34,642 bases of DNA from Spartobacteria bacterium (GTDB taxonomy: Bacteria > Verrucomicrobiota > Verrucomicrobiia > Chthoniobacterales > UBA10450), in NCBI GenBank assembly GCA_003169975.1, contig PNAA01000015.1, positions 17,904-52,545 of the forward strand. Direction: 5' to 3'. The position numbers were made by a program, and so were the translations under genes. The notes beneath the pieces are model-generated. The model worked only from the letters and a program-made list of their open reading frames with translations, was not told the DNA's origin and did no database searches. Every line of letters starts with the position of its first letter. Positions within the stretch are counted from its first letter, which is position 1. Positions 1 through 8,608 of the stretch are shown one piece after another.

Positions 1-22
1 CTTCGCCACCCGCCGCGATGAT

Positions 23-523
23 TCAGCCGCGGACGCTGACGACCTTCCCGCCAGCCACGGTGACCTTTTCGACCCGACCCGGCAGGAGGCGGACGCCCCA
101 CACCTGGGCGGGTAAGCCCTCGCAGACGATCGCGTTGGTGAATACGGGTTGGCCCCAGTAGTCCAGCACGAGCTCATCGGGCATTCCGACGATGACGACG
201 CCATCGTAGATACCATCGAGCCATTCATCGAGGAGAAACGGATCGTAGCCGGCGAGGAGCAACGTATCGAAGTAGGCAAACACCCTGTAGTGGCGTGGAT
301 CTTTGATCTTGAGCCAGTCAAGCCGTTGCCGAATATAATCCTTCGTCATCGTGCCGCGGGCCGGTGCGACCTGGCTCCGAGCCTCGAGTTGGGTAGTCTG
401 TTCCTGCGGCGATGCCCATTGTCCTTCGCGCCTGTCGCCCGCGCGCACCAGAGGAGTTGCGCAGAGCAAGGCCGCGAGCAGCGACATCCGCGTGATTTGA
501 TTGAGACGTCTGTTTGTTTTCAT
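23..523 (-). CDS. Small secreted protein with BamE-like C-terminus
   Basis: This 166-residue protein starts at ATG (521-523). Residues 1-28 form a signal peptide: basic start, hydrophobic core MSLLAALLCATPLV, and likely signal peptidase I cleavage after VRA. The mature part has a helical charged stretch (TMTKDYIRQRLDWLKIKD) and a C-terminal half reading GMPDELVLDYWGQPVF, then EKVTVAGGKVVSV. That pattern (GMP..E..L..WG.P, then a final V.V..GKV strand pair) resembles the SmpA/OmlA/BamE-like fold of outer-membrane assembly lipoproteins, but there is no good lipobox. Function is not established; an envelope location is inferred. It stands alone, convergent with nothing in view, and 140 bp separate it from the next gene on the same strand. 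Confidence 0.75.
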   Translation of the reverse strand: MKTNRRLNQITRMSLLAALLCATPLVRAGDRREGQWASPQEQTTQLEARSQVAPARGTMTKDYIRQRLDWLKIKDPRHYRVFAYFDTLLLAGYDPFLLDEWLDGIYDGVVIVGMPDELVLDYWGQPVFTNAIVCEGLPAQVWGVRLLPGRVEKVTVAGGKVVSVRG

Positions 524-662
524 ACAGGGAGCATCACAAGGCGCTGCGCGTGCGGTATCGGCCCTCGGTCCGAATGCAAATAGGCGCCTGGCCTACGATG
601 CTTTTCTGAGCGACCGCTCCTGTTCCTTCGGGGAAAGCGGTGCCCGCGTGCCGTCGCCTACT

Positions 663-3284
663 TCAGAGCCACGCCTTGCGGATCAACCACATCTTCACCG
701 CCTGGGTAAGGACGACATAGCAAAGCAGCGTGACCAGCAGGATCGGCCAGTAGAGCGGCGGGAGCGCGATGAACCCAAGCGCGTGCGCGACCGGCGAGTA
801 GGGCAGCCAGGCGGCGACGGCCATGATCGACACCGTCGTCAACGTTAGCTGCCAGCTCGCGCGGCCTTGGATGAAGGGAATCTTGTTCGTCCGGATGACG
901 TGGACGATCAGCGTTTGCGTGATGAGCGACTCGACGAACCAGCCGGTTTGAAAAAGCGAAGCGCGCGCGGGATCCCAGCAGCCGAAGACGTAGAGCATCA
1001 CGAAGAAAGTCGTGTAATCGAAGATCGAGCTGATGGGGCCGATGAAGAGGACGAACTTCTTGATGTCGCCGATCTGCCATGGGCGCGGCCTGGCGGTTTG
1101 CTCAGGGCCGACGGTGTCGGTGGGAATCGGCACCTGCGAGAAATCGTAGAGCAGGTTGTTCGTCAGCACCTGGATGGGAAGCATCGGCATGAAGGGCAGG
1201 AACGCGCTTGCCCCGAGCACGCTGAACATGTTGCCGAAGTTCGAGCTCGCTCCCATGCGGATGTATTTGAGGATGTTGACGAAAACCTTGCGGCCTTCGA
1301 TCACGCCGTCGTCCAGGACCATGAGATCTTTTTCGAGGAGAATGACGGCCGCGGCGGCCTTCGCGATATCGACCGCGGAATCGACCGAGATGCCGACATC
1401 CGCGACGTGCAGCGCAGGCGCGTCGTTAATGCCGTCGCCCATGAAACCGACGACGTGACCTTTGTGCTGAAGCGCGCGGATGATGCGCTGCTTATGCGCG
1501 GGCGAAAGGCGCGCGAAAATGTGCGTGCGCTCGGCCGCTTCGGCGAGTTCGTCGTCGGTCATCGTCTCGACTTTGCTGCCGAGCAGAATGTCGTCGGCAT
1601 TCAGGCCTACTTCGCGGCAGACCTTGCGCGTCACGAGGTCGTTGTCGCCGGTCAGGACTTTCACCGTGACGCCGTGCTTTTGCAGTGCGTCGATCGCGGC
1701 AGCGGCTGAGTCCTTGGGCGGATCGAGAAAGGCGACGTAACCCTTGAGGATCAGATCGCATTCGTCCTCCTTGTTAATGAGTGGATCGTCGCTCGCGAGG
1801 CGCTTGTGCGCGACTGCGAGGACGCGGAAACCATCCGCGCTGAGGGCCTCGTAGTGCTTGATCAATTCGGCGGCGCGCGTCGGCTCCAGCGGGAAAGTCT
1901 CGCCGTCCAGCTCATAGAATTTGCAGCACGGAAAGATCGCCTCGGGCGCACCCTTGGTCAGGAGTTGATGCTCCTTCTCCGGCGTTTCGACAACTACGGA
2001 CATCATGCGCCGCACGAAATCGAACGGGATCTCGTCCACCTTGCGATAGCCGATGATTTGATCTTCGTGCGTGTCGCGATGAGCGAGGACCGCGCGATCG
2101 AGCACGTTTCTCAGCCCGGTCTGAAAATACGAGATGAGATAGGCGTCGAGCAACACCTCGGCGTTCTCCTTTTGCATCACGTCGCAATGCCTTTCGAGGA
2201 TGACTTGATCCATCGTCAGCGTGCCGGTCTTGTCCGTGCAGAGCACATCCATCGCGCCGAAGTTCTGGATCGCGCTGAGCTGTTTCACGATGACCTTCTT
2301 CCGCGACATCGCGAGCGCGCCCTTCGAGAGACAGACCGAGACAATCATCGGCAACATTTCCGGCGTGAGACCGACGGCGACCGCGATGGAGAAGAAAAAC
2401 GCCTCGTGCCAATTGTGTTTGGTGAAGCCGTTAATGAGGAAAACCAGCGGCACCATCACGATCATGAAGCGGATCATCAGCCAGGTGAAACTCTGTACCC
2501 CGCGATCAAAGCTGGTCTGCACGGGCGGACCCGTCATGCTCCCCGCCATGCTGCCGAAGTAAGTCTGCGCGCCGGTCGCGAGGATGACGGCGGTGGCCGC
2601 GCCGCTTTCCACGCTCGTGCCGAGGAAGCAGACATTCGCGCACTCAAGCGGCGCTATTCCCGCGCGCGTTTCGGGCGCGTCGAGTTTCTCGACGGGTAGC
2701 GATTCTCCAGTCAGCGTGGCTTGCGTGATGAACAAGTCTTTCGACGCGACGAGCCGCACATCGGCCGGGATCATGTCTCCCGCTGCGAGCTTCACCAGAT
2801 CACCGGGCACGAGTTGCCGGAGCGGAATTTCCGCTTCCTTCCCCGCGCGGACGACGGTCGCGGTGACGCTGATCATCGCCTTCAGCTTCTCGGCCGCCGC
2901 ATCCGCTCGCGTCTCCTGCACGAAGCGCAGCAGCACGCCGAGGATCACCATCAAAGTCATCACCGTCCCGCCATTCAGATCGTTCGTCGCGAAGGAAATC
3001 GTCGCGAGCACGATGAGGAGGATGACGAGCGGATTGCGCATCGCCGTAAGCAGGCGCCACGGCCAGCCGCGATGCTTGCTCACGGCCACGACATTCGGAC
3101 CGACCTCCGCCAACCGCCTGGCCGCCTCGTCTTCGCTCAGCCCCTCCGGCGCAGACTTCATTCGGGAGAAGACCGCACTCTTCGGCAGAGGAGACGTCTC
3201 CGCGAGAATGGGCGAGAAGTGGATGGACTTGCCGACCGGCCTGGCGAGCGATGCGGGCGGGATGAGCGTTGGCAGGTGCCTCAT
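663..3284 (-). CDS. mgtA: Magnesium-importing P-type ATPase (type IIIB)
   Basis: This 873-residue inner-membrane pump couples ATP hydrolysis to Mg2+ uptake. The P-type signature motifs are all present: actuator TGES at residues 192-195, phosphorylation motif DKTGTLT at 351-357 (acceptor Asp351), and hinge GDGINDAPAL from 616. The membrane segment with GLTPEMLPMIV (305-315) is characteristic of the MgtA/MgtB subfamily rather than Ca2+ or Na+/K+ pumps. Six C-terminal helices follow (for example KKFVLFIGPISSIFDYTTFF). Length agrees with the family (about 900). The start is ATG at 3282-3284; no strong ribosome site precedes it. No MgtL or M-box-like leader was recognised in the 93 bp before the next gene, so regulation is unknown. 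Confidence 0.96.
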   Translation of the reverse strand: MRHLPTLIPPASLARPVGKSIHFSPILAETSPLPKSAVFSRMKSAPEGLSEDEAARRLAEVGPNVVAVSKHRGWPWRLLTAMRNPLVILLIVLATISFATNDLNGGTVMTLMVILGVLLRFVQETRADAAAEKLKAMISVTATVVRAGKEAEIPLRQLVPGDLVKLAAGDMIPADVRLVASKDLFITQATLTGESLPVEKLDAPETRAGIAPLECANVCFLGTSVESGAATAVILATGAQTYFGSMAGSMTGPPVQTSFDRGVQSFTWLMIRFMIVMVPLVFLINGFTKHNWHEAFFFSIAVAVGLTPEMLPMIVSVCLSKGALAMSRKKVIVKQLSAIQNFGAMDVLCTDKTGTLTMDQVILERHCDVMQKENAEVLLDAYLISYFQTGLRNVLDRAVLAHRDTHEDQIIGYRKVDEIPFDFVRRMMSVVVETPEKEHQLLTKGAPEAIFPCCKFYELDGETFPLEPTRAAELIKHYEALSADGFRVLAVAHKRLASDDPLINKEDECDLILKGYVAFLDPPKDSAAAAIDALQKHGVTVKVLTGDNDLVTRKVCREVGLNADDILLGSKVETMTDDELAEAAERTHIFARLSPAHKQRIIRALQHKGHVVGFMGDGINDAPALHVADVGISVDSAVDIAKAAAAVILLEKDLMVLDDGVIEGRKVFVNILKYIRMGASSNFGNMFSVLGASAFLPFMPMLPIQVLTNNLLYDFSQVPIPTDTVGPEQTARPRPWQIGDIKKFVLFIGPISSIFDYTTFFVMLYVFGCWDPARASLFQTGWFVESLITQTLIVHVIRTNKIPFIQGRASWQLTLTTVSIMAVAAWLPYSPVAHALGFIALPPLYWPILLVTLLCYVVLTQAVKMWLIRKAWL

Positions 3285-3377
3285 GGAATTTTACTTCATC
3301 GGTTGCTTAGCCGGCGGGAATCCGATCGGCGCGGCCGGGAGCTTGTGGCGAGCTTTCGTGGGAGCGATGACGCGCAT

Positions 3378-4796
3378 TTAGAGGAGCGAGTCCGCGAGGC
3401 GCGCGAGGTTTTGCGCGACGCGCTGGGGGAGGGGGCGCTGGCGCCAGGTTTCCAGATCCAGCGGTTCGCTCTCCGCGAGATAGCACTCCTCTACGGCGCG
3501 GAGTTGGGTGACGGTCGCCGCGTCGTAAACGATGAAGCTCACCTCGGCGTTGAGCGCGAAGGAGCGGATGTCAATGTTGGTTGATCCGAGCAGTGCGATG
3601 GAATCATCCACGCTCAGGTGCTTCGCGTGGAGAAATCGCGGCCGATAGAGATGGACGTGGACGCCAGCGGCGAGGATCTCGCCGTAATAGGAGCGCTGCG
3701 CGAGTTGCGTGAACGGCTGATTCGCGTGGAGCGAAACGATAAGGCGCACCTCCACGCCGCGCCGCGCGGCGGAGCGCAACGCGGAAAGAAAAGGTTCGTC
3801 AGGCACAAAGTAAGGCGTGGTGATGACGACGCGCTGCCGGGCCGCGTAAAGGAGCGCGATGAAAAACTCTTCGGCGTTCTCGCGCTGGTAGCCGGGGCCG
3901 CTCGGCAGCAATTGCGCGGCGGAATCGCCGCTAGCGGGCAACTCGGGGAAGAGCGGCGCGAAGTCAAAGGTGGCTCCGGTTTCGATGAAGCGATCGGCAA
4001 GCAGCACGGCCTGAATCTGCGCGACCACCGGACCAGTGACGCGCGCCACCAGTTCCTCGTTCGGATGTCCAGGCACGAACTCGGAATCGATGATGTTCTG
4101 CGAGCCCACGTAGCCGATGCGGCCGTCGATGACCGCCAGCTTGCGATGATTCCGCAGGTCGAAGCGGGCCGCGTTGTGGCGGAAAAATCCGACTTGGAGC
4201 ATCGGGATCACTTCCACTCCGGCGCGCCGTAACGGCGCGCCCCACCGGTCGAGCCCGGCGCGCGAACCGACGGCATCCGCCATCACTCTGCACTGCACGC
4301 CGCGCCGGGCCGCGCTCGACAGAGCTGCCGCGACGCGCTCCCCGGTGGAATCGGCCGCGAAGATGTAGGTGAGCAAATGGACATGGTGGGTGGCGGCATC
4401 GATGTCGGCCACGAGCCGCGCGATCGAACCCGCGTAATCCGGGATCAATTCGACCGCATTGCCCGCGAAGACGGCGAAATCCCCAAGCCGCGTGGCGAGT
4501 CCCGGGATGTGTGCGAGGTAAGAGGGAAGCTCCGGCATGCAGACGAGGTGCGCTTTTTGTTGCACCTGTGCCCGCACGATCCGCTGCGAGGCCAGCATCT
4601 GTTGCTCGATGCGTGCCCGGGGCACGCGGATGCGGCCAAAGAGCGCGTAAGCCACTAACCCCGGCCACGGCAGTAAAAAGATGAGGAGGAGCCAGGTCCG
4701 CGAAGCCGCCGCCGTGCGTTGCTGCGGCACGTAAACGAGCATGACGAAGCGGATCGCCCATTCACTCGCGAGATAGAGGGTACTCCAGTAAGGCAT
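3378..4796 (-). CDS. cls: Cardiolipin synthase (phospholipase D family)
   Basis: This 472-residue membrane enzyme is predicted to condense two phosphatidylglycerols to cardiolipin plus glycerol. It has two N-terminal hydrophobic helices (about 5-25 and 35-52, the second LLLIFLLPWPGLVAYALFG) and two HKD catalytic motifs. These are H217-x-K219-x4-D224 in NHRKLAVIDGRIGYVGSQN and H390-x-K392-x4-D397 in HAKHLSVDDSIALLGSTNID. Length and layout match bacterial ClsA. The start is ATG at 4794-4796. It lies between mgtA and a NarL-type regulator on the same strand, but the gaps (about 50-90 bp) do not prove an operon. Putative substrate use is inferred from the family. Confidence 0.93.
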   Translation of the reverse strand: MPYWSTLYLASEWAIRFVMLVYVPQQRTAAASRTWLLLIFLLPWPGLVAYALFGRIRVPRARIEQQMLASQRIVRAQVQQKAHLVCMPELPSYLAHIPGLATRLGDFAVFAGNAVELIPDYAGSIARLVADIDAATHHVHLLTYIFAADSTGERVAAALSSAARRGVQCRVMADAVGSRAGLDRWGAPLRRAGVEVIPMLQVGFFRHNAARFDLRNHRKLAVIDGRIGYVGSQNIIDSEFVPGHPNEELVARVTGPVVAQIQAVLLADRFIETGATFDFAPLFPELPASGDSAAQLLPSGPGYQRENAEEFFIALLYAARQRVVITTPYFVPDEPFLSALRSAARRGVEVRLIVSLHANQPFTQLAQRSYYGEILAAGVHVHLYRPRFLHAKHLSVDDSIALLGSTNIDIRSFALNAEVSFIVYDAATVTQLRAVEECYLAESEPLDLETWRQRPLPQRVAQNLARLADSLL

Positions 4797-4843
4797 GGCG
4801 GGTGATGATGAAAAAGGCGGTTGCTTGGGAAAAAGGTAACTCG

Positions 4844-5539
4844 TTAGGCGTCGCCGCCGAGGTCCTCGGTCTCCACGTAGCGCACCGCCTGGCGAATCAT
4901 CTCCGCGCTGGTGGCAAATTTGAGCTTCTCCTTGATATGATCGCGATGCACCGAAACGGTTTTCGGGCTGAGGTTGAGCTGGCCGGCAATTTCCTTCGCC
5001 GTCTTGCCTTCGCCGAAGAGCCGGAAGACCTCGAACTCGCGGTCGCTCAGTTTTTCCAGCGGTGAGTTGCTGCCCCGCGGACGCGCCCCGGCAAAGGCAT
5101 CAAGCACGCGACCGGCCAGTTTTTCACTCATATAAACCTGTCCGCCGAGTACCCGGCGGATGGCGGCGAGAAAGGTCGGTCCATCGGCGTCCTTCATCAC
5201 ATAGCCCTTGGCGCCGGCGCGCAGCGCGCGCTCTGCGTAGAGCGTTTCGTCGTGCATCGAGCAGACGAGAATGCGCAGCTCCGGATAGAGCGCGAGGAAA
5301 TCCTTGATCAGATCAATTCCGCCGCGCCCCGGCAAGGTGAGATCGGTAATGACGAGGTCCGGCTGTGCACGTTCCACGGAGGTGAGCGCTTCCGCAGCGC
5401 TGGCCGCCATCGCGCAGACAGCCAGGTCCGGTTCGGCATCGAGCATGAGTTGGTAACCGCGGAGGACGGAGCGGTGATCGCCCACCAGCAGAATGCGGGA
5501 CTTCGGCGGAAGCGTCGTCTTGGTTTTTGCAGCGCTCAT
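4844..5539 (-). CDS. NarL/FixJ-family response regulator
   Basis: This 231-residue DNA-binding regulator has an N-terminal receiver domain (about 15-130) with phospho-acceptor Asp66 in ITDLTLPG, the conserved Ser/Thr position in LVCSMHD, and the Lys in GYVMKD. A C-terminal LuxR-type helix-turn-helix follows: LSDREFEVFRLFGEGKTAKE, then IAGQLNLSPKTVSVHRDHIK. The acidic pair that normally precedes the pocket is GD (LLVGDH, residues 20-21) instead of DD, so one metal-coordinating acid is missing. Its start overlaps the stop of the upstream histidine kinase by 4 bp, so the two are almost certainly a cognate, translationally coupled pair. Its stop codon lies inside a GCCTAACG motif. Confidence 0.93.
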   Translation of the reverse strand: MSAAKTKTTLPPKSRILLVGDHRSVLRGYQLMLDAEPDLAVCAMAASAAEALTSVERAQPDLVITDLTLPGRGGIDLIKDFLALYPELRILVCSMHDETLYAERALRAGAKGYVMKDADGPTFLAAIRRVLGGQVYMSEKLAGRVLDAFAGARPRGSNSPLEKLSDREFEVFRLFGEGKTAKEIAGQLNLSPKTVSVHRDHIKEKLKFATSAEMIRQAVRYVETEDLGGDA

Positions 5540-6936
5540 GCGGGCAGGTTAACCCAACAGGAAATACGCGCACCGCCGGCTGGCGCCGAGCCAATTTCGA
5601 GCACGCCGTCGATCAGGCGAGCACGATAGCGCATCACGCGCAGACCGATGCCATCCGCGGAGCGCGCGGTTTCTTCAAATCCCGGTCCATCGTCCTCCAC
5701 TTCCAGATGAAGCGCGCCGACGCGGCGCTCGAGACCAATGCGAATCTCCGAGGGTGCAGCGTGCTTGAGAGCATTGTTCACCGCTTCCTGGGCAATGCGG
5801 TAAAGATGGCCGGCGACTTCCGGATCCGCCACCTGCACCGGTTTCTCGCATTCGAAAATACATCGCACCCCGCTGCCGCGGCTGGTGTTCTCGGCGAGCA
5901 GGCCGAGCGCGGTCATCAAGCCATCGGCGACGAGCGCGACCGGGGCGAGACCGTGCGAGAGCGCGCGCGTCTCCGTGATGGCATCGCGCAGTTGCCGGCC
6001 GATTTCTTCGCCTCGCTCGGCGAGCGCCGGCACATCCTTTTTCAGCGCGCCGACGAGTGCATTCGTCGCCAGCGAGGCGGCGGTGAGGCGCTGTCCGAGG
6101 CTGTCATGCACGTCGTGGCCGATGCGGCGCCGCTCACTCTCGGAGATCTCGAGAATCTCGCGTTCTAGCCGCAGCTGCTGGGTTTCGCGTTCGCGCAGAC
6201 GCGCGGCGGTGGCGGCGAATTTCTCGGAGAGCGCGGCGACTTCATCTCCGCCCGGCAGGATTTCGGGCACCCTCGTTCCTTCGCCGAACGCTTCCACGCT
6301 GCGCGCCAGGCGGGCGAGTCGCTCGGCGAACCCGAAGTGCAGCACGGCCCAGAGCACGAAGCTGAGCAGCGCCATCGCCGAAGCCATCCAGGCGAGTTGG
6401 GTGTGCGCGTCGTCCTCCGCGGCGGCAATGGCCTCGCCGCGGTCGAAAAGTAAAAGGGCCCAGCCCGTTCCGTTTTTCCCGAGTCGAAAAGGATGCGCGC
6501 TGAAGACGGCCACGCCGTTCTCGCCGTGCTGCACGGCAGGTTGCCTTGCCGGGTTGATGAGCGCCGCCGCCGGCGCGAGGAGCGTGGCGGAGGCGAGTTG
6601 TCCGCGCAAGGCGCCGGTGCTGTCCGCCACAATCCGCCCCTCTCCATCGACGACGCCGACCACTTTCTCCTCCGGCACATCGGGAATGGCTTCCACCTCC
6701 GATTGCAAGACATCGCGCGCGCCGGAAGCAAGCAACCGCTCGCTCACCGCGGCGAGGCGGAGACCGCTCGAGTCGGCGCGCTCGCGCACCTCGTTGAGAT
6801 GGCGCGCGAGATCGAGCGCGATGTTGAGCCGGAAATCAAAAAACGTGGCCAACAGTCCGAAAACCAGCGCGAGCAGCGGGGCTGTAATTCGGATGGGCGG
6901 CGGAAAACGCACTGGCGAAAGGTGGCACAATCGCAC
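5536..6936 (-). CDS. Membrane sensor histidine kinase, HisKA_3 type
   Basis: This 466-residue kinase is the partner of the NarL-type regulator that overlaps its 3' end by 4 bp. A first transmembrane helix (about 18-35) and a second (about 183-203) bracket an extracytoplasmic sensor of about 145 residues with no recognised ligand fold. A HAMP-like linker, a coiled segment (about 230-265) and the HisKA_3 dimerisation box ESERRRIGHDVHDSLGQRL follow; His277 is the predicted phosphorylation site. The HATPase domain ends the protein (AVNNALKHA N-box, EDDGPGF G1 box). The start is GTG at 6934-6936; a second GTG seven codons on is equally possible. It is transcribed divergently from the next kinase. 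Confidence 0.92.
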   Translation of the reverse strand: MRLCHLSPVRFPPPIRITAPLLALVFGLLATFFDFRLNIALDLARHLNEVRERADSSGLRLAAVSERLLASGARDVLQSEVEAIPDVPEEKVVGVVDGEGRIVADSTGALRGQLASATLLAPAAALINPARQPAVQHGENGVAVFSAHPFRLGKNGTGWALLLFDRGEAIAAAEDDAHTQLAWMASAMALLSFVLWAVLHFGFAERLARLARSVEAFGEGTRVPEILPGGDEVAALSEKFAATAARLRERETQQLRLEREILEISESERRRIGHDVHDSLGQRLTAASLATNALVGALKKDVPALAERGEEIGRQLRDAITETRALSHGLAPVALVADGLMTALGLLAENTSRGSGVRCIFECEKPVQVADPEVAGHLYRIAQEAVNNALKHAAPSEIRIGLERRVGALHLEVEDDGPGFEETARSADGIGLRVMRYRARLIDGVLEIGSAPAGGARISCWVNLPA

Positions 6937-7042
6937 CGGGAACGCGAAACGGCGGCCATGGCGGGCGACTAGGTGGAACGCCTATTTGCGATTGGCTTCA
7001 CGACCAATAGCGAGGGGTGCGAGCGACCGTAAGGTGCCGCAC

Positions 7043-8200
7043 ATGCAGATTGCCGCGAACGCGATCGACGCTCCTCTTTTCATGAAGCATCGCATAGGCC
7101 CAAAGGCGGGCGGCATCTCCCCAACCTCCTCAACCGTGGCGGCGGTGGTCCTCGTGATGGTGATCGGCTGGGCCGACTACGTCACGGGCGATTATTCGAT
7201 GACGGTGTTTTACCTGGTCCCTGTCGGGTTCGCCACTTGGTACGCAGGCCGCCTGAGCGGGTGGTTTATTGGAATCTTAAGCGCGCTGGCCTGGTTCGTG
7301 GGCGACCTCGCGCTGAGTTATCCTAACGACCATCTGTTGATGCCCGCCTGGAACGCGGCCATGCCGGCGTTGATTTACGGTATCGTGGTGGAGCTTCTGT
7401 CGTCGCTCCATCGATTTCAGCTCGAGCTGGAAAGCCGGGTGGCGCAACGAACCGCCTCGCTCCTGGAAGCTCACGCGGAATTGGAGGCAGCCCGGATGCA
7501 CTTCATCGAGGCCGACAAGCTGGAATCGATCGGCCGCCTCGCGGCCGGCGTCGCTCATGAGGTGAAGAATCCGCTCATGACCATCACCATGGTGGCTGAT
7601 TTTCTCGCGGAGGTTGTCCCGGCGAAAGAGATCGAAGGCAAAGCCATGATCGAGTCGCTGCGGGAGGCTGTCGAGCGGGCCAACCGGGTCATCTGCGAAA
7701 TGCTGGAGTTTGCCCGGCCCGGCGCGCTGACCCTCCAAGCGGACAACTTTCACCTCGCTGCCGAACGGGCGCTAGGGCTGGTGAAACACGTGATGAGCCG
7801 CAAGCGCATCAGCCTGGTGCGCGATTGCTACAAGCCCTTGCCGGACCTCTTGCTCGATCGCAACAAGATGGAGCAGGTGCTGGTCAATGTGTTCCTGAAC
7901 GCGATTCAGGCGACCCCTGAGGGCGGCACGCTCACTTTGCGCACTCGCGTGCACGCTTCCGATTTCATCGCCGAGATCGACGACACAGGCACCGGCATTT
8001 GCCCGGAGCATCAGACCAAGCTTTTCGAGCCCTTCTTTACGACCAAGCCGATCGGGCAAGGCACCGGCCTCGGCCTTTCCGTCGCCCGGCAGATCATCCA
8101 ACTCCACCGCGGCACGCTCGCCTTGGCCAACCGGCCAGAGGGCGGCGCGCGCGTCACGATTCACATTCCAATTACCAACACCAGTAAGACCATATCATGA
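7043..8200 (+). CDS. Membrane histidine kinase, NtrB/AtoS-like
   Basis: This 385-residue kinase has an N-terminal block of hydrophobic helices (about residues 30-125, including TVAAVVLVMVIGWADYV and WFIGILSALAWFVGDLAL) without a large periplasmic loop, then a coiled linker. A classical HisKA box follows (LAAGVAHEVKNPL, phospho-His in AHEVKNP), then a HATPase_c domain (N-box NVFLNAIQATPEGG, G1 DDTGTGI, G2 GTGLGLSVARQI). I chose ATG 7043 because AAGGTG lies 6 bases upstream. The reading frame stays open another 1.1 kb upstream, but that stretch is the antisense of the neighbouring kinase. Its stop overlaps the start of the next receiver gene by 4 bp (ATGA), so the two form a pair. Confidence 0.9.
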   Translation: MQIAANAIDAPLFMKHRIGPKAGGISPTSSTVAAVVLVMVIGWADYVTGDYSMTVFYLVPVGFATWYAGRLSGWFIGILSALAWFVGDLALSYPNDHLLMPAWNAAMPALIYGIVVELLSSLHRFQLELESRVAQRTASLLEAHAELEAARMHFIEADKLESIGRLAAGVAHEVKNPLMTITMVADFLAEVVPAKEIEGKAMIESLREAVERANRVICEMLEFARPGALTLQADNFHLAAERALGLVKHVMSRKRISLVRDCYKPLPDLLLDRNKMEQVLVNVFLNAIQATPEGGTLTLRTRVHASDFIAEIDDTGTGICPEHQTKLFEPFFTTKPIGQGTGLGLSVARQIIQLHRGTLALANRPEGGARVTIHIPITNTSKTIS

Positions 8201-8574
8201 AAACCAAACGCATCCTTGTGATCGATGACGAACCGAGCATCACCCGCACGATGAAGACGAATCTCGAGCGCTCCGGGGCCTACTCCGTGTGTGCGGAGAA
8301 TCACGCGACTCGCGCCCTGGAAACGGCGCGCCGTTTCCAGCCCGATCTCATCTTCCTCGACGTGATGATGCCGGAGCTCGATGGCGGCCACCTGGCCGCG
8401 CAAATCGGATCCGACCGGGACTTCAAAAATGTCCCGGTCATCTTTCTCACCGCGATCGTTTCGCCGGAGGAAGCAACCGACCATGGCAAGATGATTGCCG
8501 GGCACTTCTTCCTCGCCAAGCCAGTTAGCCTTGCTGCCCTGACGCAGTGTATCGAGGAATTCACGGCTGAATAA
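8197..8574 (+). CDS. Single-domain response regulator (CheY-like)
   Basis: This 125-residue protein is a stand-alone receiver domain with no output domain. It has the full acidic pocket: Asp10-Asp11 (ILVIDDE), phospho-acceptor Asp55 (LIFLDVMMPELDGG), Thr85 (VIFLTA) and Lys108 (FLAKPV). The ATG start overlaps the stop of the upstream kinase (ATGA), so it is the probable phosphorelay target. Without a DNA-binding domain it must act through protein contact or pass phosphate on. The NRAMP-type transporter begins 34 bp downstream on the same strand and could belong to the same transcript. Confidence 0.93.
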   Translation: MKTKRILVIDDEPSITRTMKTNLERSGAYSVCAENHATRALETARRFQPDLIFLDVMMPELDGGHLAAQIGSDRDFKNVPVIFLTAIVSPEEATDHGKMIAGHFFLAKPVSLAALTQCIEEFTAE

Positions 8575-8608
8575 GTAAGGGAGGGAGGCCCAGCGCCTCG
8601 ATCAGCTT

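Noticed and set aside
663-3284. Plus-strand ORFs across mgtA (for example 867-1709 and 1806-2699)
   Set aside because: They are high-G+C antisense shadows of a clearly conserved P-type ATPase.
5885-7042. Open plus-strand frame leading into the second histidine kinase
   Set aside because: It is the antisense of the HisKA_3 kinase and its low-complexity Ser/Arg text has no homology; the kinase starts at 7043.
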